NCBI RefSeq assembly: GCF_036320965.1
Contig: NC_092238.1
Location: forward strand, 18,283,194-18,347,193
Reading direction: 5' to 3'
DNA: 64,000 bases
Source of the DNA: Panulirus ornatus
Taxonomy: Eukaryota > Arthropoda > Malacostraca > Decapoda > Palinuridae
In this document: positions 50,028-61,840 of the stretch, piece after piece
Numbering within the stretch: the stretch's first letter is position 1
Layout of the letters: every line of letters begins with the position of its first letter
Position numbers and translations under genes: made by a program
Notes under the pieces: generated by a model
Databases searched by the model: none
Told to the model about the DNA's origin: nothing
What the model saw: only the letters and a program-made list of their open reading frames with translations

Positions 50028-50956
50028 ATTTATTACTCTTTGTCGCTGTTTCCCGTGTTAGCGAGGTAGCGCAAGGAAACAAACGAATCAATGGCCCAAC
50101 CCACCCACATACACATGTATATACATACACATCCACACACGCACATACACATACCTATACACCTCAACGTATTCATATATATTTATATACATACACAGAT
50201 ATATACATGTATTCACATGTACATAATTCATACTTGCTGCCTTCATTCATTCTCGTCGCCACCCCGCCACACATGAAATGATAACCCCCTTCCCCCCGCA
50301 TGCACGCGAGATACTCTAGGAAAAGACAACAAAGCCACCTTCGTTGACACTCAAGTCTCTAGCTGTCATGTACAATTCACCGAAACCACAGCTCCCTTTC
50401 CACATCAAGGCCCCACAAAACTTTCCATGGTTTACCCCAGACGCTTCACATGCTCTGGTTCAATCCATTGACAACATGTCGACCCCGGTATACAACATCG
50501 TTCCAATTCACTCTATTCCTTGCACGCCTTTCGCCCTCTTCTATGTTCAGGCCCCGATCGCTCAAAATCTTTTTCACTCCATCCTTCCACCTCCAATTTG
50601 GTCTTCCACTTCTCGTTCCCTCCACCTCTGACACATATATGCTCTTTGTCAATCTTTCCTCACTCATTCTCTCCATGTGACCAAACCATTTCAAAACACC
50701 CTCTTCTGCTCTCTCAACCACACTATTTTTATTACCACACATCTCTCTTACCCTTACATTACTTATTCGATCAAACCACCTCACACCACATATTGTCCTC
50801 AAACATCTCATTTCCAGCACATCCACCCTCCTCCGCACAACCCTATCCATAGCCCACGCCTCGAAACCATATAACATTGTGGGAAGCACTATTCCTTCAA
50901 ACATACCCATTTTTGCTTTCCGAAATAATGTTCTCGCCTTCCACACATTTCTCAAC
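50023..50956 (-). pseudogene. RTE-like LINE copy G, C-terminal region and 3' UTR
   Basis: A minus-strand frame (50982-50446) reads NVWKARTLFRKAKMGMFEGI, LYGFEAWAMDRVVRRRVDVL, GVRWFDRISNVRVREMCGNK, WFGHMERMSEERLTKSIYVS and RVNWNDVVYRGRHVVNGLNQ to the natural stop near 50446. It is open for about 170 codons with only small changes. The 3' UTR ends in a CGCTACCTCGCTAACACGGG variant near 50050-50069. The 5' end is cut at 50956, next to a palindrome and copy H. Confidence 0.83.
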
Positions 50957-50976
50957 ATATATACTCGAGTATATAT
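50957..50976. repeat. 20-bp perfect palindrome at the copy G/H junction
   Basis: ATATATACTCGAGTATATAT, centred on an XhoI-type CTCGAG. It may form a cruciform, and it lies exactly where two RTE fragments meet. Confidence 0.8.
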
Positions 50977-52950
50977 ATTCATGCTTGCACGTCTTCATCC
51001 ATTCCCGACGACACCTCGCCCCACAGGAAACAACATCGCCATATCCTGCGTCAGCGAGATAACGCCAGAAAACAAACGAAGAAAGGCCATATTCGCTCAC
51101 ATTTAAACACGAGCTGTCATGTGTAATGCACATCCAGGCCCCAAAGGCCTTTGCATGTTTTATCCCGAGAGTCTCACAAGCCCTGGTTCAGTCCACTGAC
51201 GGCATGTTGACCCCAGTATGCCACATCATTCCAATTTACCCTATTCTGTGCACGTCTTTCACCCTTCTGCATGTTAAGGCCTCGATTGCTCAAAATCTTT
51301 TTCAGTCCATCCTTCTATCTCCAAGTTGGTCTCCCACTTCTCCTCGTTCCCTCCACTTCTGACACATATATCCTCTTTGTCAACCATTCCTCACTCATTC
51401 TCTCTATATGTCCAAACCATTTCAATACACACTTTTCTGCTCTTTCAACCCTCTTTTTCATTTCCACACATCTCTTTTCATTACTAAAACAAATCACCTC
51501 ACACCATCTAACATCCAACACATACACCCTCCTCCGCACACCCCTAAGGCCTATGCCTCGCAACCATATAATATTGTTGGAACTACTGTTTCTTTAAACA
51601 TTACCATTTTTGTTATCTGAGATAACGCTCTCTCTTTCCACACGTTCTTCATCGGTCCCAGAACATTTGCCCCCTCGCTAACCCTATGACTCGCTTCAGG
51701 TTCCATGGTTCCATTCACTACTAAGTCCACTCCCAGACATCTAAAACACTACACTTCCTCCAATATTTTTCCATTCAGACTTAAGTCCCAGCTAACTTGT
51801 CCCTCAACCCTGCTAAATCTAATGACCTTGCTTTTTCATATTTACTCTCAACTTTCTCCTTTCACACACTCTTCCAAACTCGTTCACCAACTTCTGCAGT
51901 TCTTCACTCGAATCAGCCACCAAAGCAATATCATCGGCGAACACCAGCTGACTCACTTCCCAGGCCCTATCATCCCCAACAGACTGCAGAATTGCCCCTC
52001 CCTCCAAAACTTGTATTTATTTCCCTGACCACTCCATGGTTATTCAATTTGTTTATGGAAATAAACAAATTAACAACCATGGTGACAGCACACACCCTTG
52101 CCACAGACTGATCTTCACTGGGAACCAATCACTCTCCTCTCTTCCTACTCGTGCACACGCCTTGCACCCTTGATAAAAACTTCTCTACTTTTAGCAGCAT
52201 ACCTCCCACGGCATATATTCATAAGACCTTCCGAAAAGCATCTCTATCATCTTTATTATATGCCTTCTCCAGTTTCGTAAATGTCACATACAAATCAGTA
52301 AGTTTTTTTAGTATTTATCACACCCATTCTTCAAAGCAAACGCCTGATCCACACATCCTTCACCAGTTCTGAAACCACACTGCTCCTCCCCAGTATTATG
52401 CTCTACACATGTTTTCCCCAACTCAATCAACATCCTTCCATACAATTTTCCAGGTACACTCAACAAACTTATACCTCTGTAGTGTGAACATTCACCTTCG
52501 TTCCCTTTGCCTTTGTACAGTGGCACTGCACATGCATTCCGCCAATCCTCAGGTGCTTCACCATGTCCATCCTTACATTGAATATCCTTACCATCCAGTC
52601 AACAACATAGTCACCCCCTTCTTGATAAATTCAATTGCAATATCATCCAATCCTGCCGCCTCGCCGGATTTCATCTTCCACAAAGACTTCAACACCTCTT
52701 GTCTTTTCACTAAACCACTCTCCCTGATTCTCTCACTTCGCATACCACCCCCGACCAAAACATCCTATATCTGCCACTCTATCATCAAACACATTTAACA
52801 ATCCTTCAAAATACTCACTCCATCTCCTCTTCACTCCGTCACTACCTGTTATCACTTCTTTTGCCCTCTTCATCGATGTTCCCATGTGTTCTCTTGCCTT
52901 TTCCAAACAATCTTCACTTCTGTCTAAAGCGTAGCTCATTTCATCACTAA
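50977..52950 (-). pseudogene. older RTE-like LINE copy H, RT and C-terminal region
   Basis: Heavily broken minus-strand RTE sequence. From the 5' side (52950): KAREHMGTSMKRAKEVITGS, RRWSEYFEGLLNVFDDRVAD, a degenerate GIAIEFI region, PLYKGKGNEGECSHYRGISL, EEQCGFRTGEGCVDQAFALK, a broken motif A near 52270, FADDIALVADSSEELQKLVN (motif C near 51930), then MKKRVERAEKCVLKWFGHIE and RSGRPTWR near 51330. Many stops and shifts occur. Its residues differ from copies A-D and F at many sites, and it shares 3' UTR features with copy E, so E and H probably belong to an older subfamily. The endonuclease is absent. Confidence 0.78.
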
Positions 52951-52984
52951 TGTCTAAGAGGTTTGTTACATATGACCCCTTAAC

Positions 52985-53560
52985 CCTGAATTCATGTGCC
53001 TGCTACTGCTGCTGTGGGTGTTGCTGTGTGTCTGCTCCTCTGTGGACGTTGCTGTGTACCTATTTTGCTGGGTGCCCGCTCTGCTGTGGACGTTCTTGTG
53101 TGCCTGTTCTACCCTGAATGTTCCTTTGTGCCTGCTCTGCTCTGGACTCTACTGTGTGTCCGCTCTGCTGAATGCGTGATTTGCTGTGGACTCTACTGTG
53201 TGCCCGCTCTGCTGAGTGTGTGCTCTGCTGTGGACTCTACTGTGTGCCCGCTCTGCTGAGTGTGTGCTCTGCTGTGGACTCTACTATGTGCCGCTTTGCT
53301 GAATGTGTGCTCTGCTGTGGACTCTACTATGTGCCCGCTCTGCTGAGTGTGAGCTCTGCTGTGGACTCTACTGTGTGCCCGCTCTGCTGGGTGTGTGCTG
53401 TGCTGTGCACTCTACTGTGTGCCCACTCTGCTGAATGTGTGCTCTGCTGTGGACTCTACTGTGTACCCGCTCTGCTGAATGTGTGCTCTGCTGTGGACTC
53501 TACTGTGTGCCCGCTCTGCTGAGTGTGAGTTCCGCTGTGGACGTTGATGTGCGACCGTTT
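52985..53560. repeat. 44-bp minisatellite, about 13 units
   Basis: Units around TGCTGTGGACTCTACTGTGT plus GCCCGCTCTGCTGAGTGTGT. The left units are diverged and the right units near-uniform. Confidence 0.93.
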
Positions 53561-53647
53561 TTCTGTGGACATTGCTGGGAAAGAACCCAATGTCTCATTC
53601 AAGATGTTCATTAATGATTAATGTTTCTATTGCAGACTGAAGATGTG

Positions 53648-53764
<117 letters not shown>

Positions 53765-53800
53765 CATATCAGGTCACTAATGGAGCATTTATCGTTTCAG

Positions 53801-53889
53801 CCATGATGACGACGATAGCCAATTGGACGACGCTGGTCGTCCTGTCGTTCCTGGCCCACCTCACAGTCGCCCAGACCCTACCCTTGACG
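53801..53889 (+). CDS. signal-peptide exon of an unidentified secreted or membrane protein
   Basis: A branch-like CTAAT at about 53777, a pyrimidine-rich stretch and TTTCAG at 53795-53800 form a 3' splice site; CC then ATG at 53803 follows. The 29 codons start MMTTIANWTTLVVLSFLAHL and end TVAQTLPLT, directly before the consensus donor GTAAGT (53890). Residues 9-20 form a hydrophobic core after a short polar N-terminus, and TVA (21-23) before Q24 fits signal peptidase cleavage. The exon ends on a codon boundary (phase 0). Upstream exons are presumably 5' untranslated; the next coding exon must lie beyond the 41-bp array or outside the window. I do not recognise the protein, and such short N-terminal exons are not diagnostic. 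Calling this a real exon is inference from the combined acceptor, ATG, signal peptide and donor. Confidence 0.6.
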
Positions 53890-56800
53890 GTAAGTCCACC
53901 TGCCAGCCCATGTTCTCACCCACCATGATCTAGAGTCACCTGCCAGCCCATGTTCTCACCCACCATGATCTAGAGTCCACCTGCCAGCCCATGTTCTCAC
54001 CCACCATGGTCTAGAGTCCACCTGCCAGCCCATGGTCTCACCCACCATTACCTGGAGTCTACCTTCTAACCCATGGTCTCACCCACCATGACCTAGAGTC
54101 TACCTTCCAGCCCATGTTCTCACCCACCATTACCTGGAGTCTACCATCCAGCCCATGGTCTCACCCACCATGACCTGGAGTCTACATTCCAACAAAATTT
54201 CTCACCCACTATGACCTGAAGTCTACCTCCAAACCCATGTTCTCACCCACCATGACACGGAGTTTACCTTTCAATCCATGTTTTCAACCACCATGACCTT
54301 AAGTCTTCCTCCCAGACCATGTTTTTATCCACCGCGTCTGACATGACTTGAAGTCTACTTCTAGACCCATGTTTTCAACCCTCATTACCTGACATCTACC
54401 TCTAAACCATGTTCTCAACTACCAAGACCTGAAATCTACCTCCCAGCCGATGATCTCACCCACCATGACCTTGACTCTACATTCCAACCCATGTTCTCCA
54501 TCATGACCTGGAGTCGACCTTCCAACCCATGTTCTCAACCACCATGACCTGGAGTCTACCTCCTAGCCTATATTTTCACCCACTGCGTCTTGATATCTAC
54601 CACCAGACCTATGTCCTCAAACACCATGACATGAAGTCTACCACCAAACCCATGTCCTCAACCACCATGACTGAAGTCCACCTCCCAACCCGTGTTTTTA
54701 ACCACCACAACTTGAAGTCTACCTTCCAACCCATGTTCTCAACCACCATGACCTGAAGTCTACCTACAAACCCATATCATAACAACCATGACCTGAAGGC
54801 TACCTCCTAACCTATGTTCTCAACCACCATGACCTAAAGTCTACATCACAGCCGATGTTCTCACCCACCATGACCTTGAGTCTAACTCCCAACCCATGTT
54901 CTCAACAGACATGACCTTGACCCTACCTCCTACCCCATGTTTTCACCTACCATGAGTTGAAGTCTACTTTCAAACACATGTTCTCAATCACAATGGCCTG
55001 AAGTCTACCACCAGACCCATGTCCTCAACCATCATGAGACCTGGAGTCTACCTTCTAACCCATGTTCTCACCCACCATAACCTGAAGTCTACCTTCCAAC
55101 TCTTGTTCTCAAACACCATGACTTGGTGTCTACCTTCCAACCCATGTTCTCAACCACCATTACCTGGATTCTACTTCCTACCCATGTTCTCAACCTCCAT
55201 GACCAAGGGTCTACCTCCCTGCCCATGTTTTCGCCCACCTTGACCTGAAGTCTACCTCTAAACCAAGGTTCTCAACCGCCATGACCTGAAGTCTACATCT
55301 AAACCAAGGTTCTCAACCACCATGACCTGAAGTCTACCTCCCAGACCATATTTTCAACCACCATTACCTGAAGTCCACCTCCCAACCCATGTTCTCAACC
55401 ACCATGACCTGAAGTGAACTTTCCAACCTATGTTCTCAACCACCCTGACCTGAAGCCTACCTCCCAACCCATGTTCTCAACCACCTAGACGTGAAGTCTA
55501 CCTACCAACCCATGTTCTGAGCCAGCTTGACCTTGAGCCTATCTTCCAACCCATGTTCTCACCCACTATGACCTCGAGCCTGCCCTCCAGCCCATATTCT
55601 AACCCGCCATGGCCTGAAGTCTAACTTCAAACCCATGTTCTCACCCACCATGACACGGAGTCTACCTTTCAACCCATGTTCTCAAGCACAATAACCTCAG
55701 TCCACCTCCCAGCCCATGTTTTTACCCACCATGACTTGAAGTCTACCTCCAAACCCATGTTCTTAACCACCATGACCTGAGGTCTATCTCCAAAATCATG
55801 TTCTCAACAACCATAACCTGAGGTCTACCTCCCAACCCCTTGTTCTCAAGCACAATGACCTTCAGTCTACCTCTCAGCCCATGTTTTCACCCACCATGAC
55901 TTGATGTCTACCTCCAAACCCATGTTCTCAATCACCATGACCTGAAGTCTACCACCAAACCCATATCCTCAACCACTATGTCCTCAACCACCATGACCTG
56001 GAGTCTACCTTCCAACCCATGTTCTCACCCACCATGATCAGGAGTCTATCTTCCAACTAATGGTCTCACCCACCAAGACCGGAGTCTACCTTCCAACTCA
56101 TGTTCTCAACCTCCATGACCTAAAGTCTACCTCCCTGCCCATTTTTCACCCACCTTGACCTGGAGTGTACCTCGAAACCCAGGTTCTCAACCACCAGGAC
56201 CTTAAGTCTACCTCCCAACCCATGTTCTCAACCAACGTGACCTGAAGTGAACCTTACAACCCATGTTCATAACCAGCATGATCTGAAGCTTACCTCCCAA
56301 CCAATTTTCTCAACCACCTAAACGTGAAGTCTACCTTCCAACCAATGTTCTTAACCACCTTGAACTTGAGTCTACCTTCCAACCCATCTTCTCACCCACT
56401 ATGACCTGGAATCTACTTTCCAACCAATGTTCTCACTCACCATGACTTGGAGTCTACCTTCCAAATCATATTCTCACTCACCATGACCTGGAGTCTACCT
56501 TCCAACCAATGTTCTCACTCTCTATGACCTGGCGTTTACCTTGCAACCCATGTTTTCACCCACCATGCCCTGAAGTCTGCCTCTCATGAGATGTTCTCAA
56601 CCACCAAGACCTTGAGTCCACCTCCAAGCCCATGTTTTCATCTACAGTGACCTAAAGTCTACCTCCAAACCCATATTCTTCACCGCCATGACCTGAAGTC
56701 TACCTCCAAACCCATGTTCTTAACCACCAGGAACTGAAGTGTACCTTCCAACCCATGTTCTTAACCACCACGACCTGAAGTCTACATTCTAACTCATGAT

Positions 56801-59800
56801 CTCACCCACCATGACCTGAAGTCTATCTCCCAACTCTTGTTCTCATCCATTATGTCCCGAAGTCTACCTTCCAACCCATGTTCTCAACCACCATGAACTG
56901 GAGTCTACCCCTACCCATGTTCTCATCCACCATGGCCTGAAGTATACCTTCCAACCAATGTTCTCAACCACCATAAACTGAAATAAACCTCCCAACCCAT
57001 ATTCCTAGTCACCATGTCCTGAATTCTACCTTTCATCCCATACACTCAACAACCACCATGACCTTGAGTCTACCCCAACCCATGACTTTAACCACCATGA
57101 CCTAACGTCTACCTCCCAGCCGACGTTCTCACCCACCATGACCTTGAGTCTACATTCCAACCCATGTTCTCACTCACCATAACCAGGAGTATACCTTCCA
57201 ACCCATGTTCTCACCCACCATGACCTGAAGTCTACCTTCCATGCCATATTCTCAACCACAATTACCTTAAGTCTGCCTCCCAGCCCATGTTTTCACACAC
57301 CATGACCTGAGGTCTACCTCCAAACCCATGTTCTCAACCACCATGACCAGAAGTCTACCTCCAAACCCATGTTCTCACCACCATGACCTAAAGCCTACCT
57401 CCTAATCCATGTTCTCAACCATCTTGGCCTAAGGTCTACCTCCCAACTCATGTAATCAACCACCATGACCTTGAGCCTACCTCCCAACACATGTTCTCAA
57501 CAATTGTGACCTGAAGTCTCCCTCCCAGCCAGTGTTCTCACCCACCAAGACCTGAAGTCTACTTCAAACCCATGTTCTCAACCACCATGACCTGATGTCT
57601 ATCTCCAAACCCATGTTCTGAACTACCATGACCTGAAGAGTTCATTCTAACCCATGTTCTCAACCACCATAACTTGAAGTCTACTTTCCAATCCATTTCT
57701 CACCCATTATGACCTGGAGTTTACCTTCCAACCCTTGCTCTCAACCACGATGACCCATCATGACCTGAAGTTTACCTCCAAATCCATGTTCTCAACCATC
57801 ATGACCTGAAGTCTACCACCCAACCCATGTTTTCAACTCCCATGACCTGAAGTGTACCTTAAACCAATGTTCTCAACCATCATGACCTGAAGTCAGCCTC
57901 CCAACCCATGTTCCCAGTCACTATGTCCTGAATTCTACCTTCCATCCCATGTCCTCAACAACCACCATGACCTTGAGTCTACCCCAACCTATGTTTTCAA
58001 CCACCATGACCTGACGTCTACCTCCCAACCGATGTTCTCACCCATCATGGCCTTGAGTCTACTTTCCAACCCACGCTCTCAATCACCATGACCAGGAGTC
58101 TACCTTCCAACCCATTTTCACACCTACCATGACCTGCAGTTTACCTTTCATGCCATATTCTCAACAACCATGACCCTGAGTCTACCTCCCAGCCCATGTT
58201 TTTACTCACCATGACCTGAGGTCTCTGAAGTCTACCTCCCAATTCCTGTTCTCCACTACCATGACCTGAAATGGACCTTTCATCCCATGTTCTCAACCAC
58301 CATGACCTAAAGTCTACCTCCCAACCCATGTTCTCAACCACCATAACCTGAAGTCTACCTCCCAACCCATATTCTCAACCAGCAAGTCCTGGAGTCTACC
58401 TTCCAACCCATTTTCTCAAGCACCATAACCTGGATTCTACCTCCCAACCCATGTTCTCAACCATCATAACCTGAAATGTACCTTTCAACCCATCTTCCCA
58501 ACCACCACGTCTCAACCCATGTTCTCAATCACTATGACCTGATATCTACCTTCCAACCAATGTCCTCAACCAGCTTGACCTTAAGTCTACCTCCTAACCC
58601 ATATTCACAATCACCATGACCTGAAGTCTACCTCAAACCCGTGTTCTCAACCAACATGACCTGAAGTCTACCTCCAACCACTTGTTTTCAACCCAATGAC
58701 CTGAAATCTACCTCCCAACCAGGTTCTCAGTCACCATGACCTGAAGTGTACCTTCCAACCAATGTTCTCAAACATCATTACCTGAAGATACTTCCCAACC
58801 CAGTGTTCTCAACTAACTTGACCTGAAGTCTGCCTCCCATCCCATGTTTTCACCACTATGACTTGAAGTCTATCTTCCAACCCATGTTCATAACCACCAT
58901 AACCTGGAGTATACCTTCCAACCCATGTCCTCAACCAACATGGCATGATTTCTACCTCCCAGCCGGTGTTCTCACCCACCATGACCTGGAGTCTACCTTC
59001 TAACCCATGTTCTCAACCACCATGATCCTGAGTCTACCTTTCAACCAATGTTCTCCACCACCATGCCTTCAGTTTACCTCCCAGCCTATGTTTTCACCCA
59101 ACATGACTTGAAGTCTACCTCCTAACCAATGTTTTCAAGCACCATGAACTGACGTCTACCTCCAAACCCATGTTCTCTACCATCAAGACCTGAATTCTAC
59201 CTTCCACCCAATCTTAACACCCACCATGACTTGGAGTCTTCCTTCCAACCCATGTTCTCAACCACCATGACCTTAAGTCTACCTCCTAACTCATATTCTC
59301 AATCACTATGGCGTGAAGTCTACTTCATACCGGATGTCCTCAACCACCATGACCTGGAGCCCACCTTCCAACCCATGTTCTCAACCACTATGACCTTAAG
59401 TCCACCTACCACCCCATGTTTTCACCCACCATAACCTGAGGTCTTCCTCCAAACCCATGTTCTCAACCACCATGACCTGAAGTCTACCTTCCAAACCATG
59501 TACTCAACCACTATGACCTGAAGTGTACTTTCCACCCCATGTTCTCAAAAACCATGGCCTGACGTCTGCCTTGTAACTCATGTTCTCACCCACCATGTCC
59601 TGAAGTCTATCTCCCAACAAATGTTCTCAACCACCATGACCTGGAGTTTACCTTCCAACCCATGTTCTCAACCACCATTACCTGAAGTCTACCTCCCAGC
59701 TGATATTTTCGCCCACCATGACCTGGAGCCTAATTCCAACCCATGTTCTCAACCACCATGAGCTGGAGTCTACCTCCCAACACATGTTTCCACCCACCAT

Positions 59801-61125
59801 GACTTGAAGTCTACCTCCCAACCCGTGTGCACAACCACTATGACCTGAAGTGTTCCTTCCAACCCATGTTCTCAAAACCATAACCTGAAGTCTGCCTCTC
59901 AACTCATGTTCTCAACCACCAAGACCTGAAGTCTATCTCGCCACTCTTGTTCTCAATCACCATTACCTGAAGTCTACCTCCCAACCCATGTTTTCAACCA
60001 CCATGAATTGGAATTTACCTTCTAGTCCATGTTCTCAACCACCATTACCTGAAGTCTGCCTCAAAGCCGATGTTTTCGCCCACCATGACCTGGAATCTAC
60101 CTTCCAACCCATGTTCTCAACCTCCTTCACCTGATGTGTACCTCCCAGCAAATATTTGCACCTACCATGACTTGAGGTCTACCTCCAAACTCATGTTCCC
60201 AATCACCATGACCTGAAATCTACCTCCCAACCCATGTTCTTAGCCACCATGACCTGAGGAGTACCTTCCAACCCATGTTCTCAACCAACATAACCTGGAG
60301 TCTACCTTAAAACCCATGTTCTCAACCACCATGACCTGAAGTGTATCTTAAAACCCATATTCTCAACCACCATGACCTGAAGCCTATCTCCCAACCCATG
60401 TTCTCAACCACCTTGGCCTGACGTCTACCTCCTAATCCATGTTCTCCATCACCATGACCTGAATTTTTCCTCCCAACCCATGTTCTCAACCCCCATACCC
60501 TGAAGTCTAACTCCCAGCCGATGTTCCTACCCACCATGATCTGGAGTGTACATTCCAACAAATAGTCTCAACCACCATGACCTGAAGTCTACCTCCCAGG
60601 CCATGTTTTCAACCATCATGACCTGAAGAAGTACCTTCAAACCTATGTTCTCTACCAACATCACCTGAAGTCTACCTCCCAACCCGTGTTCTCAACCACC
60701 ATGACCTGGAGTCTACATTCCAACCCATGTTCATAACCACCATAACCTGGAGTATACCTTCCAACCCATGTTCATAACCACCATAACCTGGAGTATACCT
60801 TCCAACCCATGTCTCAACCACCATGAGCTGGAGTCTACCTCCCAACACATGTTCTCAACCACTATGACCTGAAGTGTACCTTCCAACCCATGTTCTCAAC
60901 CACCATGACCTGAGGTCTCTGAAGTCTACCTCCAACCATGTTCTCAACCACCATAACCTGGAGTATACCTTCCAACCCATGTTCTTAACCACCATGACCT
61001 GAGGTCTCTGAAGTCTACCTCCCAGGCCATGTTTTCAACCACCATGACCTGGAATCTACCTTCCAACCCATTTTCTCAAGCACCATAACCTGGATTCTAC
61101 CTCCCAACCCATGTTCTCAATCACC
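53890..61125. repeat. 41-bp intronic minisatellite, about 175 units (7.2 kb)
   Basis: Units of about 41 bp contain ACCATGACCTGAAGTCTACC and CCAACCCATGTTCTCAACC. Similarity between units is moderate throughout, with no uniform core. The first unit begins inside the splice donor (GTAAGTCCACC against the repeat GAGTCTACC). With 41 not divisible by 3, only short frames arise, and none is credible. Confidence 0.95.
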
Positions 61126-61840
61126 ATGTACAAGTGCACAGTCATAGTTTTGCTGGAATACAACCCACTGAGATGCTTGCCTGGCTGTAGCCTGTGCACA
61201 ATCTTGTAAGGAGACCAAGCCTCCTCCAGAGCAGCACAGCGCAGAGTCATCCATATACAGACTGCACGAGACACACTCTGGTACAACCTTGACAATGTCA
61301 CATAGAGGACACATCTTCTGTCTGGATTCTCTTGTTTGAGAATCTGGTTCGCACCCAAAGTCTGCCTGAAAGGAAGTCGTGGAGGAAGACGGGTAGTGTT
61401 CCCCAGAACCCAAGGCCGGGTAGTTTCTGCAAATTACGAGTCTTCCTATACTGTCTATACTGTCACAAGGTTTTCCTGTGGTAAAGAAAACTGGTAACAA
61501 GTGACGCATGTGAGTGAAGGAGTTCCTGGTGGCATTTTCTAGTGTAACAAGGGAGTCGGATGCAGATCCCATCGCTTTTTACCAACCCAGATTAGAATGG
61601 AGATAGATTTTTTAAGTAACCGCATCACCATAAAAATGATCATTTTTTCAAGGAGTTTCCAGACACAACTGGTGAGGAATATTATCCTTGGGAACTGGGC
61701 ATGATAGTTTCCTCATCCCACGTTGCTAGCAGTGTGTCCGCCCAGAAAATCCTGTTATACGGGAACAACTGGAAAATCAGAGAGTTCTCTGATCAGTGGT
61801 ACGGAATATTATCACTACCTGGAGTCACCTTTAAGCTTTA
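61126..61840 (-). pseudogene. jockey-like LINE reverse transcriptase relic
   Basis: On the minus strand from 61840, across frames: GSDNIPYH (usually PGPDNIPYEM), LFPYNRIFWADTLLATWDEE, LTSCVWKLLEKMI (usually LTSC.CKL.E.M), SDSLVTLENATRNSFTHMRH then LLPVFF (usually FFDLEKAYDT), FLSGRLWVRTRFSNKRIQTE, and IVKVVPECVSCSLYMDDSAL with CCSGGGLVSLQDC (motif C, YMDD). Motif A and the QG..LS of motif B are damaged, and several frameshifts are present. This order and wording fit the jockey group of non-LTR elements. It is interrupted on the left by the end of the 41-bp array. Confidence 0.7.
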
